Positions 20,101 through 29,432 of a stretch of DNA of 64,000 bases are shown here, in pieces. A program made the translations under genes and the position numbers. The notes under the pieces are model-generated. The model was not told the origin of the DNA and did not search any database. It saw only the letters and a list, made by a program, of their open reading frames with translations. Position 1 is the stretch's first letter; each line of letters starts with the position of its first letter. The DNA is from Notospermus geniculatus (lineage: Eukaryota; Nemertea; Pilidiophora; Heteronemertea; Lineidae), in assembly GCA_002633025.1 (NCBI GenBank), contig NMRB01000021.1, positions 340,973 to 404,972 of the forward strand, given 5' to 3'.

Positions 20101-22663
20101 TTCCACATCGAGGCTGGGAGACTGACTTTGTTCATTTGTTTCAGGTGGTGATGACGGCAACAACAATAAGTTGTCCCGCCTCAACGAGCCGCGAGAGGCC
20201 AGCTCCGCTCCAAAGTTAACAGCCCCTGACCCTGATTGGGTGAAAAGTTATAATCAAGAAGAGGAGGACAAACAAATGGCAGCTGCTTTAGAGAAAAGTC
20301 GGAAGGAGCAGGTCAGGTTTTCCTCGGTTCTATCGACTACTATCTTATTTGACTATAGATGATTTACCTTGTAAGGCCAGAAGAATTTCATGATCACCAA
20401 AGATCTTTGCTTACCATTACAATACATCATCTGTGGAGTAAGCAGTTACACGACAAAGAGCAATCGTACGGTGGCTGATAAAGGCCATCATATTTTTATT
20501 TTTCGTAAGTCGGACGCCCGACTTATAACTCGGGCGCCCGACTTACTAACTCAGGCGCCCGAGTTATAAGTCAGGCGCCCGAGTTATAAGGAGGCGCCCG
20601 ACTTACGAAAGGCGGCATTATTTATTTATTTCATAACTCGGGCGCCCGAGTTAGTAAGTCAGGCAGTCAGGCGCCCGACTTATAAGTCGGGCGCCTGACT
20701 TATAACTCGGGCGCCCGACTTATAACTCGGGCGCCCGAGTTATAAGTCGGGCGCCCGAGTTAGTAAGTCGGGCGCCTGAGATATAAGTCGGGCGCCCGAC
20801 TTACGAAAAATATAAATATGATCTTACGAAAAATAAAAATATGATGGCCTTTATCAGCCACCGTACAATCGTATCATTAAGCAAGAGACTGTTGTATTTC
20901 AGGGACCTACGATGGCTGATTTTGATGAGGAGGACATACGGAAAGCTACAGAACTAAGTCTAATGGAAGGTGGGGTTTTCTTATGTTAGAAGGGACTACC
21001 TTCACTTGGTTGAAAGAAGGGTTTTTCCGAATTATGCAGTGAAGTTGAAGTGTTTTGGCCTCTACATGTTCAGCCAGCCTTGATAGAAGAGGAATGGACT
21101 TCCAGCCAAATCAAATGGCTGTCAGTTGCTGCAGTGACTTCAAACCCTGACCCTGCCCTTTTAAAATCACCAGCTGGTATAGTCCGGCACAGCCTTCGCG
21201 CGACCCAAAGGAATGCGGAAATACGAAATCTGACAACAGCTTGCGGCTACCTAATTGTGTGTGTGAAAGTAGAGGAGAGTATAATTTGGTCACGCTGTCC
21301 AATCGGTTATTCAAGAGTCAGTTATTGAATAAGATTTGTGGTCAGCGTGTGGTTTGTGGTAAGCCTACTTCCGCATTCCAATGGGTCGCGCGAAGGTTGT
21401 GTCGGACTTTATTACTATTCCTTGGTATAACACCAACATCTGAAGACTTTGTTTTCTCTTCTCTTAGGTGTCAACTACCTACTGCCAGATATTGAGAAGG
21501 ACGAGAACGACAATGAAGTAGAGCTGGAAAGGACAGAAGATGAGTTGAAAGTTCTCCAGGAGAACGCAGAGGTCAGTGTGTTGGATACGATGAAAATATT
21601 GTGGTCTATTTTCCAGTTCTTTCCCATACCCCTCCAATTCCTCATTCTGAGCTGTCAGAGTAGTGCAGTGGAGACTTGGGGGGGGGGGCAGTCATGGCCG
21701 ACTTTCCAGGCTAAATCTCCAGTCGGATCCATATTTTTGCATCAAATAGAATTTGACCTCGTGCGCACCCTGCTCCATTTGTGATTTCAGAAGGGTTGCC
21801 TTCCCTACTCCTACCAGCTCACCAGCATCGTGTGTCACCTGGGCAGCAGTTCTTCCGCCGGTCACTACGTCAGCGACGTCTACGACATAAGGAAAAAGAC
21901 GTGGTTTAGTTACGATGACTCGCGGGTTGAGAAAACAACCGAGAAGGATGTGCGGGGATCTCGAAGGAAATCAGGATACATATTTTTCTACATGAACAAG
22001 TAACTTTAATGTTATAATTCTCCCCTCTGTTGTACATGTTGTAATACATGTGTCCTTAGCTTCCCACCAACCAATTTGGCCGCACACTTTTCCCCCAATT
22101 GACATATCCATTGCGAAATGAATTAAACGAAGTTAATAGGAGTTTTAGGTGAATAGGTTGTTAGGGTGTAGCATTAGGGTCAGCGTTATGGTTAGTGTTA
22201 GTGTTATGTATATTAGTAGTATTAGAATTAGGATTAGTTTTACTGTGTCGTTTGGTTGCTCGCAATGGATATGTCAATTGGGGTGAAAAAGTCGCTGGCA
22301 GGCCAGTTTTCAGAGACCTCCACTTGGTATTTTCAGTGGTTTTTATGCCATTTTGCCTGGAAACCTGGGTTGTGACAGTTGTATGAAGTCCACTTTGCCA
22401 ATGTGGGTTGTGACCCACATTGGCAAAGTGGAAAAAAAGATGGAAAATCAACTGGTATTTTCAAGTCCTATTTTGCCAATGTGGTAACTGTGAACCCGGG
22501 TTGTGACAGCTGAAAAACAGTGATTGTAGCAGTGACTATCAGTCATCCTGTATTCTACCTTTCGTTTTGTTTCAGAGATGCAGTTGAAGAGCTGAAGGAA
22601 TTCTATTCTTCAAGAAATGAAGACTCTGGTTCCAGCAAGCCAAGCAACAGATATTCTTTATGA
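12082..22663 (+). CDS. USP37: Ubiquitin carboxyl-terminal hydrolase 37, 18 coding exons
   Basis: Exons: 12082-12264, 12707-12881, 13849-14134, 14335-14376, 14849-15010, 15280-15417, 15870-16001, 16087-16213, 16482-16729, 17069-17287, 17604-17756, 17948-18143, 18403-19690, 20145-20311, 20903-20969, 21468-21571, 21791-21999, 22576-22663. All phases join; the total is 3984 nt, 1327 aa. It should cleave ubiquitin chains (human USP37 deubiquitinates cyclin A, a family fact). Seen: PH-like N-terminus (~1-115), S/T-P-rich linker with KEN at 202-204, Cys box FSNLGNTCYMNAIL (Cys337), zinc-binding CxxC pairs near 473/476 and 552/555, VLILHLKRYSFN, and His box SSAGHYVSDVYD (His1254) with Asp near 1271. 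Four UIM-like helices lie within a long insert. Human USP37 is 979 aa, so this one is longer, mostly because of exon 13. The upstream acceptor at 12058-12059 implies a 5' UTR intron. Confidence 0.95.
13000..13773. mobile_element. Outer MITE in USP37 intron 2
   Basis: Inverted ends built from ggttgcacaaaactcgtgtt and tgagttttgtgcaacc, followed by gctaacttggtgttagcgct-type arms, bound a foldback element. It is split by the 615-bp element at 13110-13724. Its own target duplication is unclear, so limits are approximate. Confidence 0.7.
13110..13724. mobile_element. 615-bp CAGTG element nested in another MITE
   Basis: Inverted ends CAGTGTTCTCGCCAGG and complement are flanked by the perfect 5-bp repeat AACGC (13105-13109, 13725-13729). 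The interior has GC-rich words such as cccccagaccccccgccc and gtgccgacttcgtcggcac and the isolated n at 13563. It inserted into the outer MITE. Confidence 0.85.
14478..14826. repeat. Foldback repeat in USP37 intron 4
   Basis: The arm tgaccctccaccacaaaacc (from ~14478), continuing agtcggaagtcgc, has its reverse complement at ~14796-14826. The 146-bp MITE 14536-14681 lies in the loop. Exon 5 of USP37 starts only 22 bp to the right, at 14849. Confidence 0.75.
14536..14681. mobile_element. 146-bp Harbinger-type MITE
   Basis: Inverted ends gggccgtatgcaccaacata and complement; ttatcttgaactcaggttga pairs with its complement near the right end. It is flanked by ACT at 14533-14535 and 14682-14684, a 3-bp duplication. 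Confidence 0.82.
15500..15767. mobile_element. 268-bp CAGGGTTTCCGCC element
   Basis: Inverted ends cagggtttccgccaga and tctggcggaaaccctg are flanked by acaag (15495-15499) and acgag (15768-15772), a likely 5-bp duplication with one change. A relative with ends cagtgtttccgccagagggt lies at 44860-45003. It sits in USP37 intron 6, ~100 bp before the catalytic-Cys exon. Confidence 0.78.
16865..17056. mobile_element. Foldback element abutting USP37 exon 10
   Basis: Arms start tatcaagaagtcaa and end ttgacttcttgata, with near-perfect pairing through gcttagcaaattttcgaccc, ggggtcttcttcaggctggc and acttttccacactagat. Its right end is ~12 bp from the acceptor of exon 10 (17067-17068), so the arm supplies most of the pyrimidine tract. 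A related core (aaattttcgaccccaaccgg, continuing ggtcttc) occurs at 60577-60603. Confidence 0.85.
17455..17522 (-). repeat. tRNA-derived SINE head in USP37 intron 10
   Basis: On the minus strand, tgatggcctagtgg (A box) and gggtttgaatcc (B box) are tRNA-spaced. A similar sequence on the same strand lies at 58096-58153. It is a SINE or tRNA pseudogene rather than an intact tRNA. Confidence 0.6.
18403..19690 (+). CDS. USP37: USP37 exon 13: giant acidic/Ser-rich UIM insert
   Basis: One 1288-nt exon encodes residues ~688-1117 between the two halves of the catalytic domain. It opens with a charged helix containing a UIM-like motif, ADRQLQKALELSRAA (~706-720), then a second, SEQDMIELAIKQSAA (~750-764). 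A long Asp/Glu/Ser region follows, with a SUMO-interaction-like ELIVVMSEEED (~933-943). Two 46-residue tandem repeats (19297-19434 and 19435-19572; key words PF-R-VSSARKF, FDT--GLASSRKK, DKH--SDSS) and a basic tail complete it. Human USP37 has a shorter insert with three UIMs in total. The donor is ACT T|GTAAGC; joining to exon 14 restores a Cys codon. Confidence 0.9.
19780..20144 (+). repeat. Duplicated module in USP37 intron 13
   Basis: About 180 bp is repeated: words gaggtgtcc, gattacagaggtcaaaa, aagggaggttcca and gactgac then tttcag occur twice. The true acceptor of exon 14 (20143-20144) ends the second unit. The first unit carries an equivalent tttcag at ~19944-19949. The words ggtgtcc and ggaggttcc resemble the 27-bp minisatellite at 42817-43192. 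Confidence 0.65.
20467..20865. mobile_element. Foldback element built of ggcgcc palindromes
   Basis: Outer inverted repeats of ~45 bp, starting tacggtggctgataaaggcc and continuing atcatatttttatttttcg, enclose ~300 bp of tandem 18-20 bp palindromes alternating aagtcgggcgcccgactt and aactcgggcgcccgagtt. The 6-bp repeat CAATCG flanks it (20461-20466, 20866-20871). It lies in USP37 intron 14. I recognise no transposon family. Confidence 0.88.
21181..21410. mobile_element. ~230-bp inverted-repeat element in USP37 intron 15
   Basis: The arm agtccggcacagccttcgcg, continuing cgaccc, is matched by cgcgcgaaggttgtgtcgga near the right end. The outermost bases suggest a TA or TTA target, which is not certain. 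Confidence 0.65.
22087..22290. repeat. Inverted repeat in the last USP37 intron
   Basis: The word acttttcccccaattgacat, continuing atccattgcga, pairs with tcgcaatggatatgtcaatt, continuing ggggtgaaaaa. Between the arms are degenerate gttagtgtta words. Likely a decayed MITE. Confidence 0.6.
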
Positions 22664-23116
22664 TAGCGATCTCAACATCACGGCAGCAGTCATAAAACTT
22701 TGGAGTTAGTGGTCATGTTTGATGGCTGGAGACCTACGGTACACCAAACACTGGGTTAGGTCGACTTAGAGGACCAAGTTCAAGGGAAAACCATCATTGT
22801 GGCAGCAGTCCTACAGCTTTGGAGTTTGTGGTCAGAACATCTACCCCTCACACTGGGACCAAGTTCACGGGAAAATGGTGATGGCAGCAGTTAAAGCTTC
22901 AGTATTTGCTGGGGCATGATGTCAGGGAGACATCAAGTCTGTAAAATCGATCCTGAAATTCTAGAATTCGGCTTAAAATGCAATGTTCCTAGTACAGGGT
23001 GCCCCCTCTCCCCAAATCCTGGGTCCGCCCCTGCTGTCCTACATGTGAATCCCTTTATTAACGGCCTACGATCGCTGTCAGCGATCATACACATTTGAGT
23101 GGTGTGTTTGCTTTGA
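22664..23116 (+). other. USP37 3' UTR / downstream region
   Basis: Follows the TGA at 22661-22663. Words such as accatcattgtggcagcagt and ggtgatggcagcagtt recur loosely. No canonical AATAAA is evident close by. Near 22990-23040 there is a fragment of a dispersed repeat of the type 'gggtccgcccctg', whose reverse form recurs near 50545. Confidence 0.4.
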
Positions 23117-23121
23117 CCTTG

Positions 23122-23257
23122 CAGGGCTGTATTTAGCTTTTTGGTCCTGGGGGGAAGAAGACCTTTTTTGCCCAAAATCCACATGAAAATCACGTTTTTT
23201 GGTTGGCTCTGAAGTCTGGGGGGGGGGGTAAATCTCCCCCCACTAAATACGGCCCTG
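23122..23257. mobile_element. 136-bp CAGGG element
   Basis: Inverted ends cagggctgtatttag and ctaaatacggccctg are flanked by the perfect 5-bp repeat CCTTG (23117-23121, 23258-23262). It belongs with the other CAG-ended, 5-6 bp TSD elements of the window. Confidence 0.85.
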
Positions 23258-23262
23258 CCTTG

Positions 23263-24104
23263 TGACAAACTGAGGGGTACCTGTATTGTGTACATGTATT
23301 TGTTTCCAAATTTCTACTTCACCAAAGAACCAGTCTGGGAGAGAGTCCCACTGCACTTGCCCCTCACCCATCTCACCATTAGCATGATATATGCGAATAC
23401 CAATACTGTGTTCATACAAATCTTATCCTTTTGTGTTCTTTGTATTTTGAAAAATAATATACATGAAAATATTTCCAAAATCGTTTGTTGACTTGATTTG
23501 TAGACAGAAGACGGCAGAAAATGCTTGGTTTGAAAGAGCGCTCTGTTTTTAGCAGTTCTTTGCCCTAATTTATTCCCTAATCCTAATCCAAAAGTAAACC
23601 ACTTCCATTTATGCAATGTATTCATAATAATATTGTCTTTCTTATTTTCAGATTTCATCTTGCTCTTATTTCATTGAAGATCTTTTCAATGAATGTATTT
23701 GTTAAGGTCATAAACTGTCTGGTAATGTGTACCGTCACCCATCCACGTAGTGATCACGCTCAACGTTGCTTAACTTCTATCTCAGAGGCCAACCACTATG
23801 TCTCTGGCCACTATGGTCTTCTGGCATATGGCACAGCGGATTATGACGTGCCATATCGTTGTTGCAAGGGTTCAATGCAACATGTACTTCTCCAATTATA
23901 TTGCAGACCTCTCATAGGCGCATGAATAATATTTGCCACATTGTACATTGAAGGTACGAGTCGTGTATTTCGGCCTCGGACTGGCCCTGCCCGCGAGACG
24001 CGTCGAGGACAGGGACAAGTCTGTTTCGGCCGTCAGCTCGCAGGTGGCATCGCTGCGGCATAAAGCCGAATATCATCCATCAAAGCTGTAAACCAGCCAT
24101 GTTG
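23263..24104. other. No recognisable gene
   Basis: Several short frames exist, but none shows family motifs or matched splice signals. Nothing else was recognised. Confidence 0.4.
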
Positions 24105-24111
24105 TTCCGAT

Positions 24112-24144
24112 CAAAAATAGATAATCGATTTCCATCGATTTTTG
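24112..24144. mobile_element. 33-bp micro-palindrome with 7-bp TSD
   Basis: The insert begins caaaaatagat and ends atcgatttttg, with inverted ends. It is flanked by a perfect 7-bp direct repeat TTCCGAT (24105-24111, 24145-24151). Relatives lie at 48553, 61822 and 63021. Confidence 0.75.
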
Positions 24145-24245
24145 TTCCGATGTAGTTTTCCCTCTCTATAGCTGGAGAATTATTGCTTAGACCAGTTGGA
24201 TGTCCGTCGCGCCGGTCACCCATCCACGTAATTATATAACTTTCT

Positions 24246-24409
24246 AGAGTTTTCGCAAAGCCCCCGAAACGCCAACGCGAACGTCTGTCCTTTAGTTCGG
24301 TCTTGGAGGAATTATACACTGTATAATTCCTCCAAGGTTCGGTGCTCTCTTCGTGGCATCGAACAATGGGTTTGGCATTGGCGTTTAGGGGGCTTTGCGA
24401 AAACTCTCT
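24246..24409. mobile_element. MITE (agggagttttcgc family), second copy
   Basis: Homologous to 7739-7867: shared words gttttcgcaaagcccccgaa, cgccaacgcgaacgtct and gtgctctcttcgtggcatcg. It is longer only because a 35-bp palindrome plus 7-bp duplication is inserted at 24302-24343. Confidence 0.85.
24302..24336. mobile_element. 35-bp perfect palindrome inserted in a MITE
   Basis: Two 17-bp arms (cttggaggaattataca and complement) surround one central base. gttcggt occurs at 24295-24301 and again at 24337-24343, whereas the homologous MITE at 7739-7867 has it once (7790-7796). This documents an insertion with a 7-bp target-site duplication. A similar palindrome lies at 55934-55966. Confidence 0.85.
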
Positions 24410-26003
24410 TTTAGCTGCGAGGCCAACACGGCAACCACTATAGGCCTACGCCATAAAGGAATTCCCCCATGTTAAGCCGTGACATATAGTTGCTGTAAAG
24501 GGGTTCAATGCATCCAGCAGTGAGCCAATACCTAGGCCTACTGCCCTAGTTTTCACCCACTTTTTTTATCAGCAGCTGGGTTTTGCTAATAATATAAGCC
24601 GATGATGAGTTGTGCCAAGTGGTTGCAGAGCACGCGAAAAAGTAGCGCCATTTGTTTCAAAAAACGGATGTTTTACAGTTATCACGATTTCTGGGCTTTT
24701 GTGAGAGCCAAGAGTAGGCCTATCCCACACAATATGTGGTAGGCTTTTCGTAATCATGGTAATTGGCAATGATCAATTATAACAGGCGTAGGAGTAGTCC
24801 ACTAGCCTGCTTCCATGACCTGCAGGCCTAGTTGATCATAATTTGGTGGACTTCGACCCGTTGCAATTCCCAGGACAGGAAATAAAATAACGATGTGAAC
24901 AGGCCTGAAATTATGAAAAAATGTGTGGGAGTCTGACCTTCTTCGACTTCATGTGGGCCTTACTGGTGTAATATGCCAAATTGTTGTCATCCCTCAGTGT
25001 TTCCCTTCAATCTATTGAAGACGCTGTGAAATGAGATTGACAGGTCTCTGTGTTCCCCTATTGAAAAGGCGTGGTCTGTTTCATTGTCGTTTGTATAGAA
25101 ACACTGAGATAATATGGGGAACACTAGAAAATGTTTAGTACGCCCCTTTAAGTGGGCCTCAAGGGCCAAAACGTCCACTTGTGAACCATTGGGGCACCAA
25201 GGGCCTTGTAAAGAGATGTAGAAGGAAAGATACCGTATTCAGTGCGAAAGTTCCTACTGCCCCCCCCCCCCCCGATTGGTTCCTGATTGGACCAATAGGG
25301 CTGATGTCATTAATCCTAACGGAAACCAGTCAAGCCCCCACCCCTCCATGAAATTGAGGGCGGATCAGGCCTACTACAGTCAAAACAGCTGGCCAGCAAG
25401 TAACATCGACCCCAAAACGACCGATATTGGGCCGATACCCTTTGCTGTCGGGCCGTGGTCATTTTGTTGGCTGGGCACTTTGCGTCGAACTGCGTCTTCG
25501 ACTAAAAGCCTTAAAGGTGTAGAAAAAATTGAGATGTGGAAAATATTTTTTGTGATAGCTTTCATGTTTTTGCCAAGAAGCGTAAAAGAATTCTTTCTTT
25601 GTGGGATTAACGGCATAAAAGTAGACTACTGTCAAAAGGCACGCCGTGTACTCAACTTGACCAAACTGACCTCGTGGCTTTTTCGTTCTCTTTTGATGAA
25701 AATAGCTTTCAATAACAACAACCTCACCTCGGTAGGCCTTATCCATTCATTCTTTGGAAAACTCGTACCTCATGTGACGTCACTGGTTGCGAGGTTGGTA
25801 TTGATCGGCTGCTGATGACGTCACTGATGGTGATATTTCGCGTGATAAACATGTTTACTGTCTTGTTCGTGGATGGTTGGCCATCTCGATAATAATTCTT
25901 TTGATAAATTTCTTACACGTGTGTGCTGAACAGAGCGAAATATTTTGGAAGTAAGGGACAGGTCATTTCTCCGACTCTCGTCCATCCGTCGGAAGAAGCC
26001 CTC
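24410..26003. other. Intergenic, with two CRE palindromes
   Basis: No gene recognised. A 179-codon frame at 25276-25815 begins in a C-tract and has no motifs I know. Two full TGACGTCA sites occur 41 bp apart (25775-25782 and 25816-25823), the kind of spacing seen in CREB-responsive promoters; function is inferred only. Confidence 0.4.
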
Positions 26004-26006
26004 ATT

Positions 26007-26230
26007 AGGGAGGTTAAGATCTGGTCCGACTCCCACTCCGACTCCGAGGTGCTAAAATTCGGATTTTTCAAGTCAGAGATAAATTTACCACCCAGGCGGG
26101 TTCTATTCGTTGTCCTGAATGAGTAAACACCATTGCTTTGGAAAACCTCGTTGTATTTGATGACGTAGTTCCCGAAAAAAGAATTCTCTGGAGTGGGAGT
26201 CGGGACTCGGAACGTAATCTTAACCTCCCT
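26007..26230. mobile_element. 224-bp MITE with ATT duplication
   Basis: Inverted ends agggaggttaagat and atcttaacctccct, with ATT at 26004-26006 and 26231-26233. The subterminal tccgactcccactccg words also pair. Confidence 0.82.
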
Positions 26231-26233
26231 ATT

Positions 26234-27505
26234 GTCGTGGCAGAGCGCCCTTTGTCAAAACTCTGAAAATGCGCTCTGATTGGTCGAAAGGCTTCACCAT
26301 GAATCCCTGAAGAATTGCGTCAGATCCGTAAAGCGAAATAGAAAATTGGTAGACTGATCCCCTGCCCTGATAGAGGAGCAGTCTATAAGCCAGGCCAGCC
26401 TTCAAACATTACCCCATAAAACTCTGTGAAATCATGGATCTTCGTCAACCCTCCGTTTTGGTTGACAGACGTCATACGTCACTGCACTCTGGCACCCCAC
26501 TTCAGTTATTGGTGAAACATCATTTACTTTTTATAACGTCACCACTCAATTGGTGCTTGTACCAAGTTACCAGTAAAATGTATCGTCGCAATTTATGAAA
26601 ATTCTAAGAAAGATTTGCATCTCAAGAAATACAGCAGGGATCATAAATAGTACGGTGTGCATGCATCTTAAGATACGCTACAGTACGAATCATCAATACT
26701 TTCCATTTTGAGCCAAACAGCGGAATTTCCCATCTCAAAATTAAGTGGAGACATTTTTGAAGCAAAGGCGTAAACTGTAAAAGGCCTACTCCCTTTACGG
26801 CGCATGCGCGTCATGGCGTCTTTCTATAAAAGTACGCCAGGGAGATGCGTATCATTCGCAGACGAACGCAATCATAATCGATATTATCAACTTTTTCATT
26901 TAGTGATACCGTGTACTAAGGCAGTGAAATCAATTCACTTCTCGCTTGCTGTGACAAAAGTACACGTACACCCGAATCCGTGGGTGAATGTCGGCCAAAA
27001 TGATGTTTACGGCATGGTGAATTTTCTTTGGTTTCAGCCTCTAGTCATGATAATTCATCTACCCGGTAACTAGATCTGCCGCCGATTAATTGTTGTATTG
27101 TCATTCTTGTCGGAGTCGACCAGGCCCTGTCAGAACGGTTGCACTTTAGCCCACCAGGCGCTAGGGGCAAAATGAAAAAAACGGGACCTGGAGGGTGGAA
27201 TAAGCGTATGGAACAGAGATGATGAAAGTGCACGCCCATCCCGCGGTCCAAATTTTTAAAAATGTGTTAAGTACAAAAAAACGGGTCAGGCGACGTTTGA
27301 GGCATGTAATGGCTTCTTTGATATCACGTGACTCGAAGATGCTGTCTATTGGCTGGTCATTGATGGCATTACTTGTGCCGAGAGTTGTGCAAATTTTGAT
27401 TTATTTATTTTTTGGTTAACCGCACTTCTGTGACGTCTGTCTTGAGCAGAAGCGAATTTTAAAGATGGCTGCGACGCCCAATCCCTTTTGTTTGCTTATC
27501 TGCAG
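26234..27505. other. Intergenic, no gene recognised
   Basis: A palindromic GCGCATGCGC (26800-26809; NRF1-like) immediately precedes an ATG, but the frame that follows has no family match. The same 10-mer occurs inside transposons elsewhere in the window, which weakens it as a promoter sign. Confidence 0.3.
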
Positions 27506-27748
27506 GTCGGTCACTGGCCCGGCGGTGCAGTCGGTCATTGGGACCTGCGGGCGACCCGGCGGTGCAGTCGGTCACTGGACCTGCAGGCGACCCGGCGGTG
27601 CAGTCGCGGTCACTGGACCTGCAGGCGACCGGCGGTGCAGTCGGTCACTGGACCTGCAGGGCGCCCCGGCGGTGCAGTCGGTCACTGGACCTGCGGGCGA
27701 CCGGCGGTGCAGTCGGTCATTGGGACCTGCAGGCGACCAGCGGTGGAG
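27506..27748. repeat. GC-rich minisatellite
   Basis: About seven units of ~36-38 bp with core gtcactggacctgcaggcga and ccggcggtgcagtcg. All three forward frames stay open across it because of the repeat, which explains the overlapping open frames; I do not read them as genes. Confidence 0.9.
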
Positions 27749-28528
27749 TTGTTCGGAAGCTATTTTTTCTTGTCAGCAGACACCGTCTGCTTCTGAAGGC
27801 AATGATGACATTCACGTCGAGACAGTGGAAACTGATCTCCGGTCATTGAACCTGGCAGCATGAGCAGTCGGCCTCATACCTCCCTGTGCAGCCTTCCCCC
27901 TCATGAAGCCAGGGCAACGTGCCGGCCGCTTTTCGCAAACTTGACGTACCGGGTACGTATCTACCGGTACGTACGCTAGTGAGCCCTGGTGGGTATAAGT
28001 TACCTGCACTATAAGGCAATAGTACGCCGTCAATTTCTTTTTGAACTGAGAACGAATTTATTGATCACGCTGCTGTCTCGTAAAAAGGCGTTGCTATGGC
28101 TCTGTGAGATGAGATTGTCATCCCTAACAGGATATGACATTAGCTCGTACCTCAGGTTTCATATTTTTCTCATGTTAACTGTTGGTTCGCAGAGGTGAGT
28201 TATTTCAGAAACTAAGAAATTTCGTATCATGACTTTTCGTTCCAATTTTTAAACCGTGCGACCGAGCTGAGGGCATTGACTCCTCACCATCTGCCACGCG
28301 CAACGATCTGAACATCGCGGGAACTGCCGAAAATGGCCGAGCAGCTCCGAGCTGAGGGCGTTGACCGCAAGCAAGCAGAATCACGAACAGATGATACTGG
28401 CAAATCTCACGATTTTTGTGTGGAAATTCGGCCTTAATAAAATAGGGAATTTAGCCGTCAGTAGGCTAAATAGGGCTAAATGCTGTTCAAAAAGTCATTT
28501 TTTATCGCCGATTCCTCATTCCTACCTA
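27749..28528. other. No recognisable feature
   Basis: Contains a partial direct duplication of ccgagctgagggc(a/g)ttgac around 28262 and 28350. No exon or transposon ends found. Confidence 0.4.
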
Positions 28529-28897
28529 GCGTCCAATGGAAATACCTAGTATGTCACATTTTGTTGTTTTCGAGAAAATGGAATGACAACTTGGAAGAGT
28601 TTTGTTGTGGAAAACACTCCTAATTAAAAATATGTCATACAACAGGATTAAATGCAATTTGCTATGTTTTACCTCTGATTTCATGCTGAATTTGCAAAGA
28701 TAAAAACGTAGTAAGTCACAATTCTGATGACTTAGACGTAAAAACCGAGTAAGTGCACCACTGTCTTTCCGAGGTTTTGGCGAACATTTTGCAAACAAAA
28801 ACTGTTTATTATGATGAAACAATACCTAGTAAGTACGAATTTGGCCTTAACTCATTTTTTCCAAAAATGTGACTTACTAGGTATTTCCATTGGACGC
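28529..28897. mobile_element. 369-bp TA-flanked MITE
   Basis: Inverted ends gcgtccaatggaaatacctag, shared for ~36 bp, with TA at 28527-28528 and 28898-28899. Internal words cctagtaagt, acgtagtaagtcac and cgagtaagtgc repeat. Tc1/mariner-type by target site (inferred). Confidence 0.8.
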
Positions 28898-29432
28898 TAG
28901 CTATGTCCTGTAGATAGATAAAGTGTATTCGAACGCAACGACCACAACAGATGATTTTTAAGATTGACCTTTGCCCTAATCTGCATATAATAATGGCTGC
29001 CATGACGGCCATATTGCCTCTGTGACCGAGGTGCACTGTAGGATATTGTTACTATGTTATGACCCGCTGGGAACCCTGACTTCTGTGCGTCTACACACCT
29101 GTAACTAGTAAACAAATCGCGTTTTTTTCTGATCAGTAATTTCCGATCACAAGCAGACGATCAATGATCTCCAAGCAGTCCGTGTGCGCTGCGTGGAGTG
29201 TGATATGGGATGAATGGTTTCTCGAGGGAACTGTCGTAGAGCCAGCCTTGACTCTCCATAGCAACGGTTTATGTGGGGACTGTCAGCTTTAATGGCGTCG
29301 ACTGGGAGTGACAAAATGTTAGGGAAAACATTGGGGAAATTGCTATTCGTTCCAGTGGTGGTCATCGTAAACTGTCTTCTCATTAATTACCCTTTTTAAT
29401 TTAATTTAAAAAAATTGTTCTGCAGGTTGGAG

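Noticed and set aside
25276-25815. 179-codon plus-strand open frame
   Set aside because: Begins in a poly-C tract, no recognised motif, no splice or promoter context; probably chance.
26800-26880. NRF1-like GCGCATGCGC followed by an ATG as a promoter/first exon
   Set aside because: The 10-mer also occurs inside transposons at ~11490 and similar at ~13139, and the frame is unrecognised.
27465-27863. Overlapping 100-130 codon frames
   Set aside because: All come from the GC-rich 36-38 bp minisatellite; open in three frames because of periodicity.
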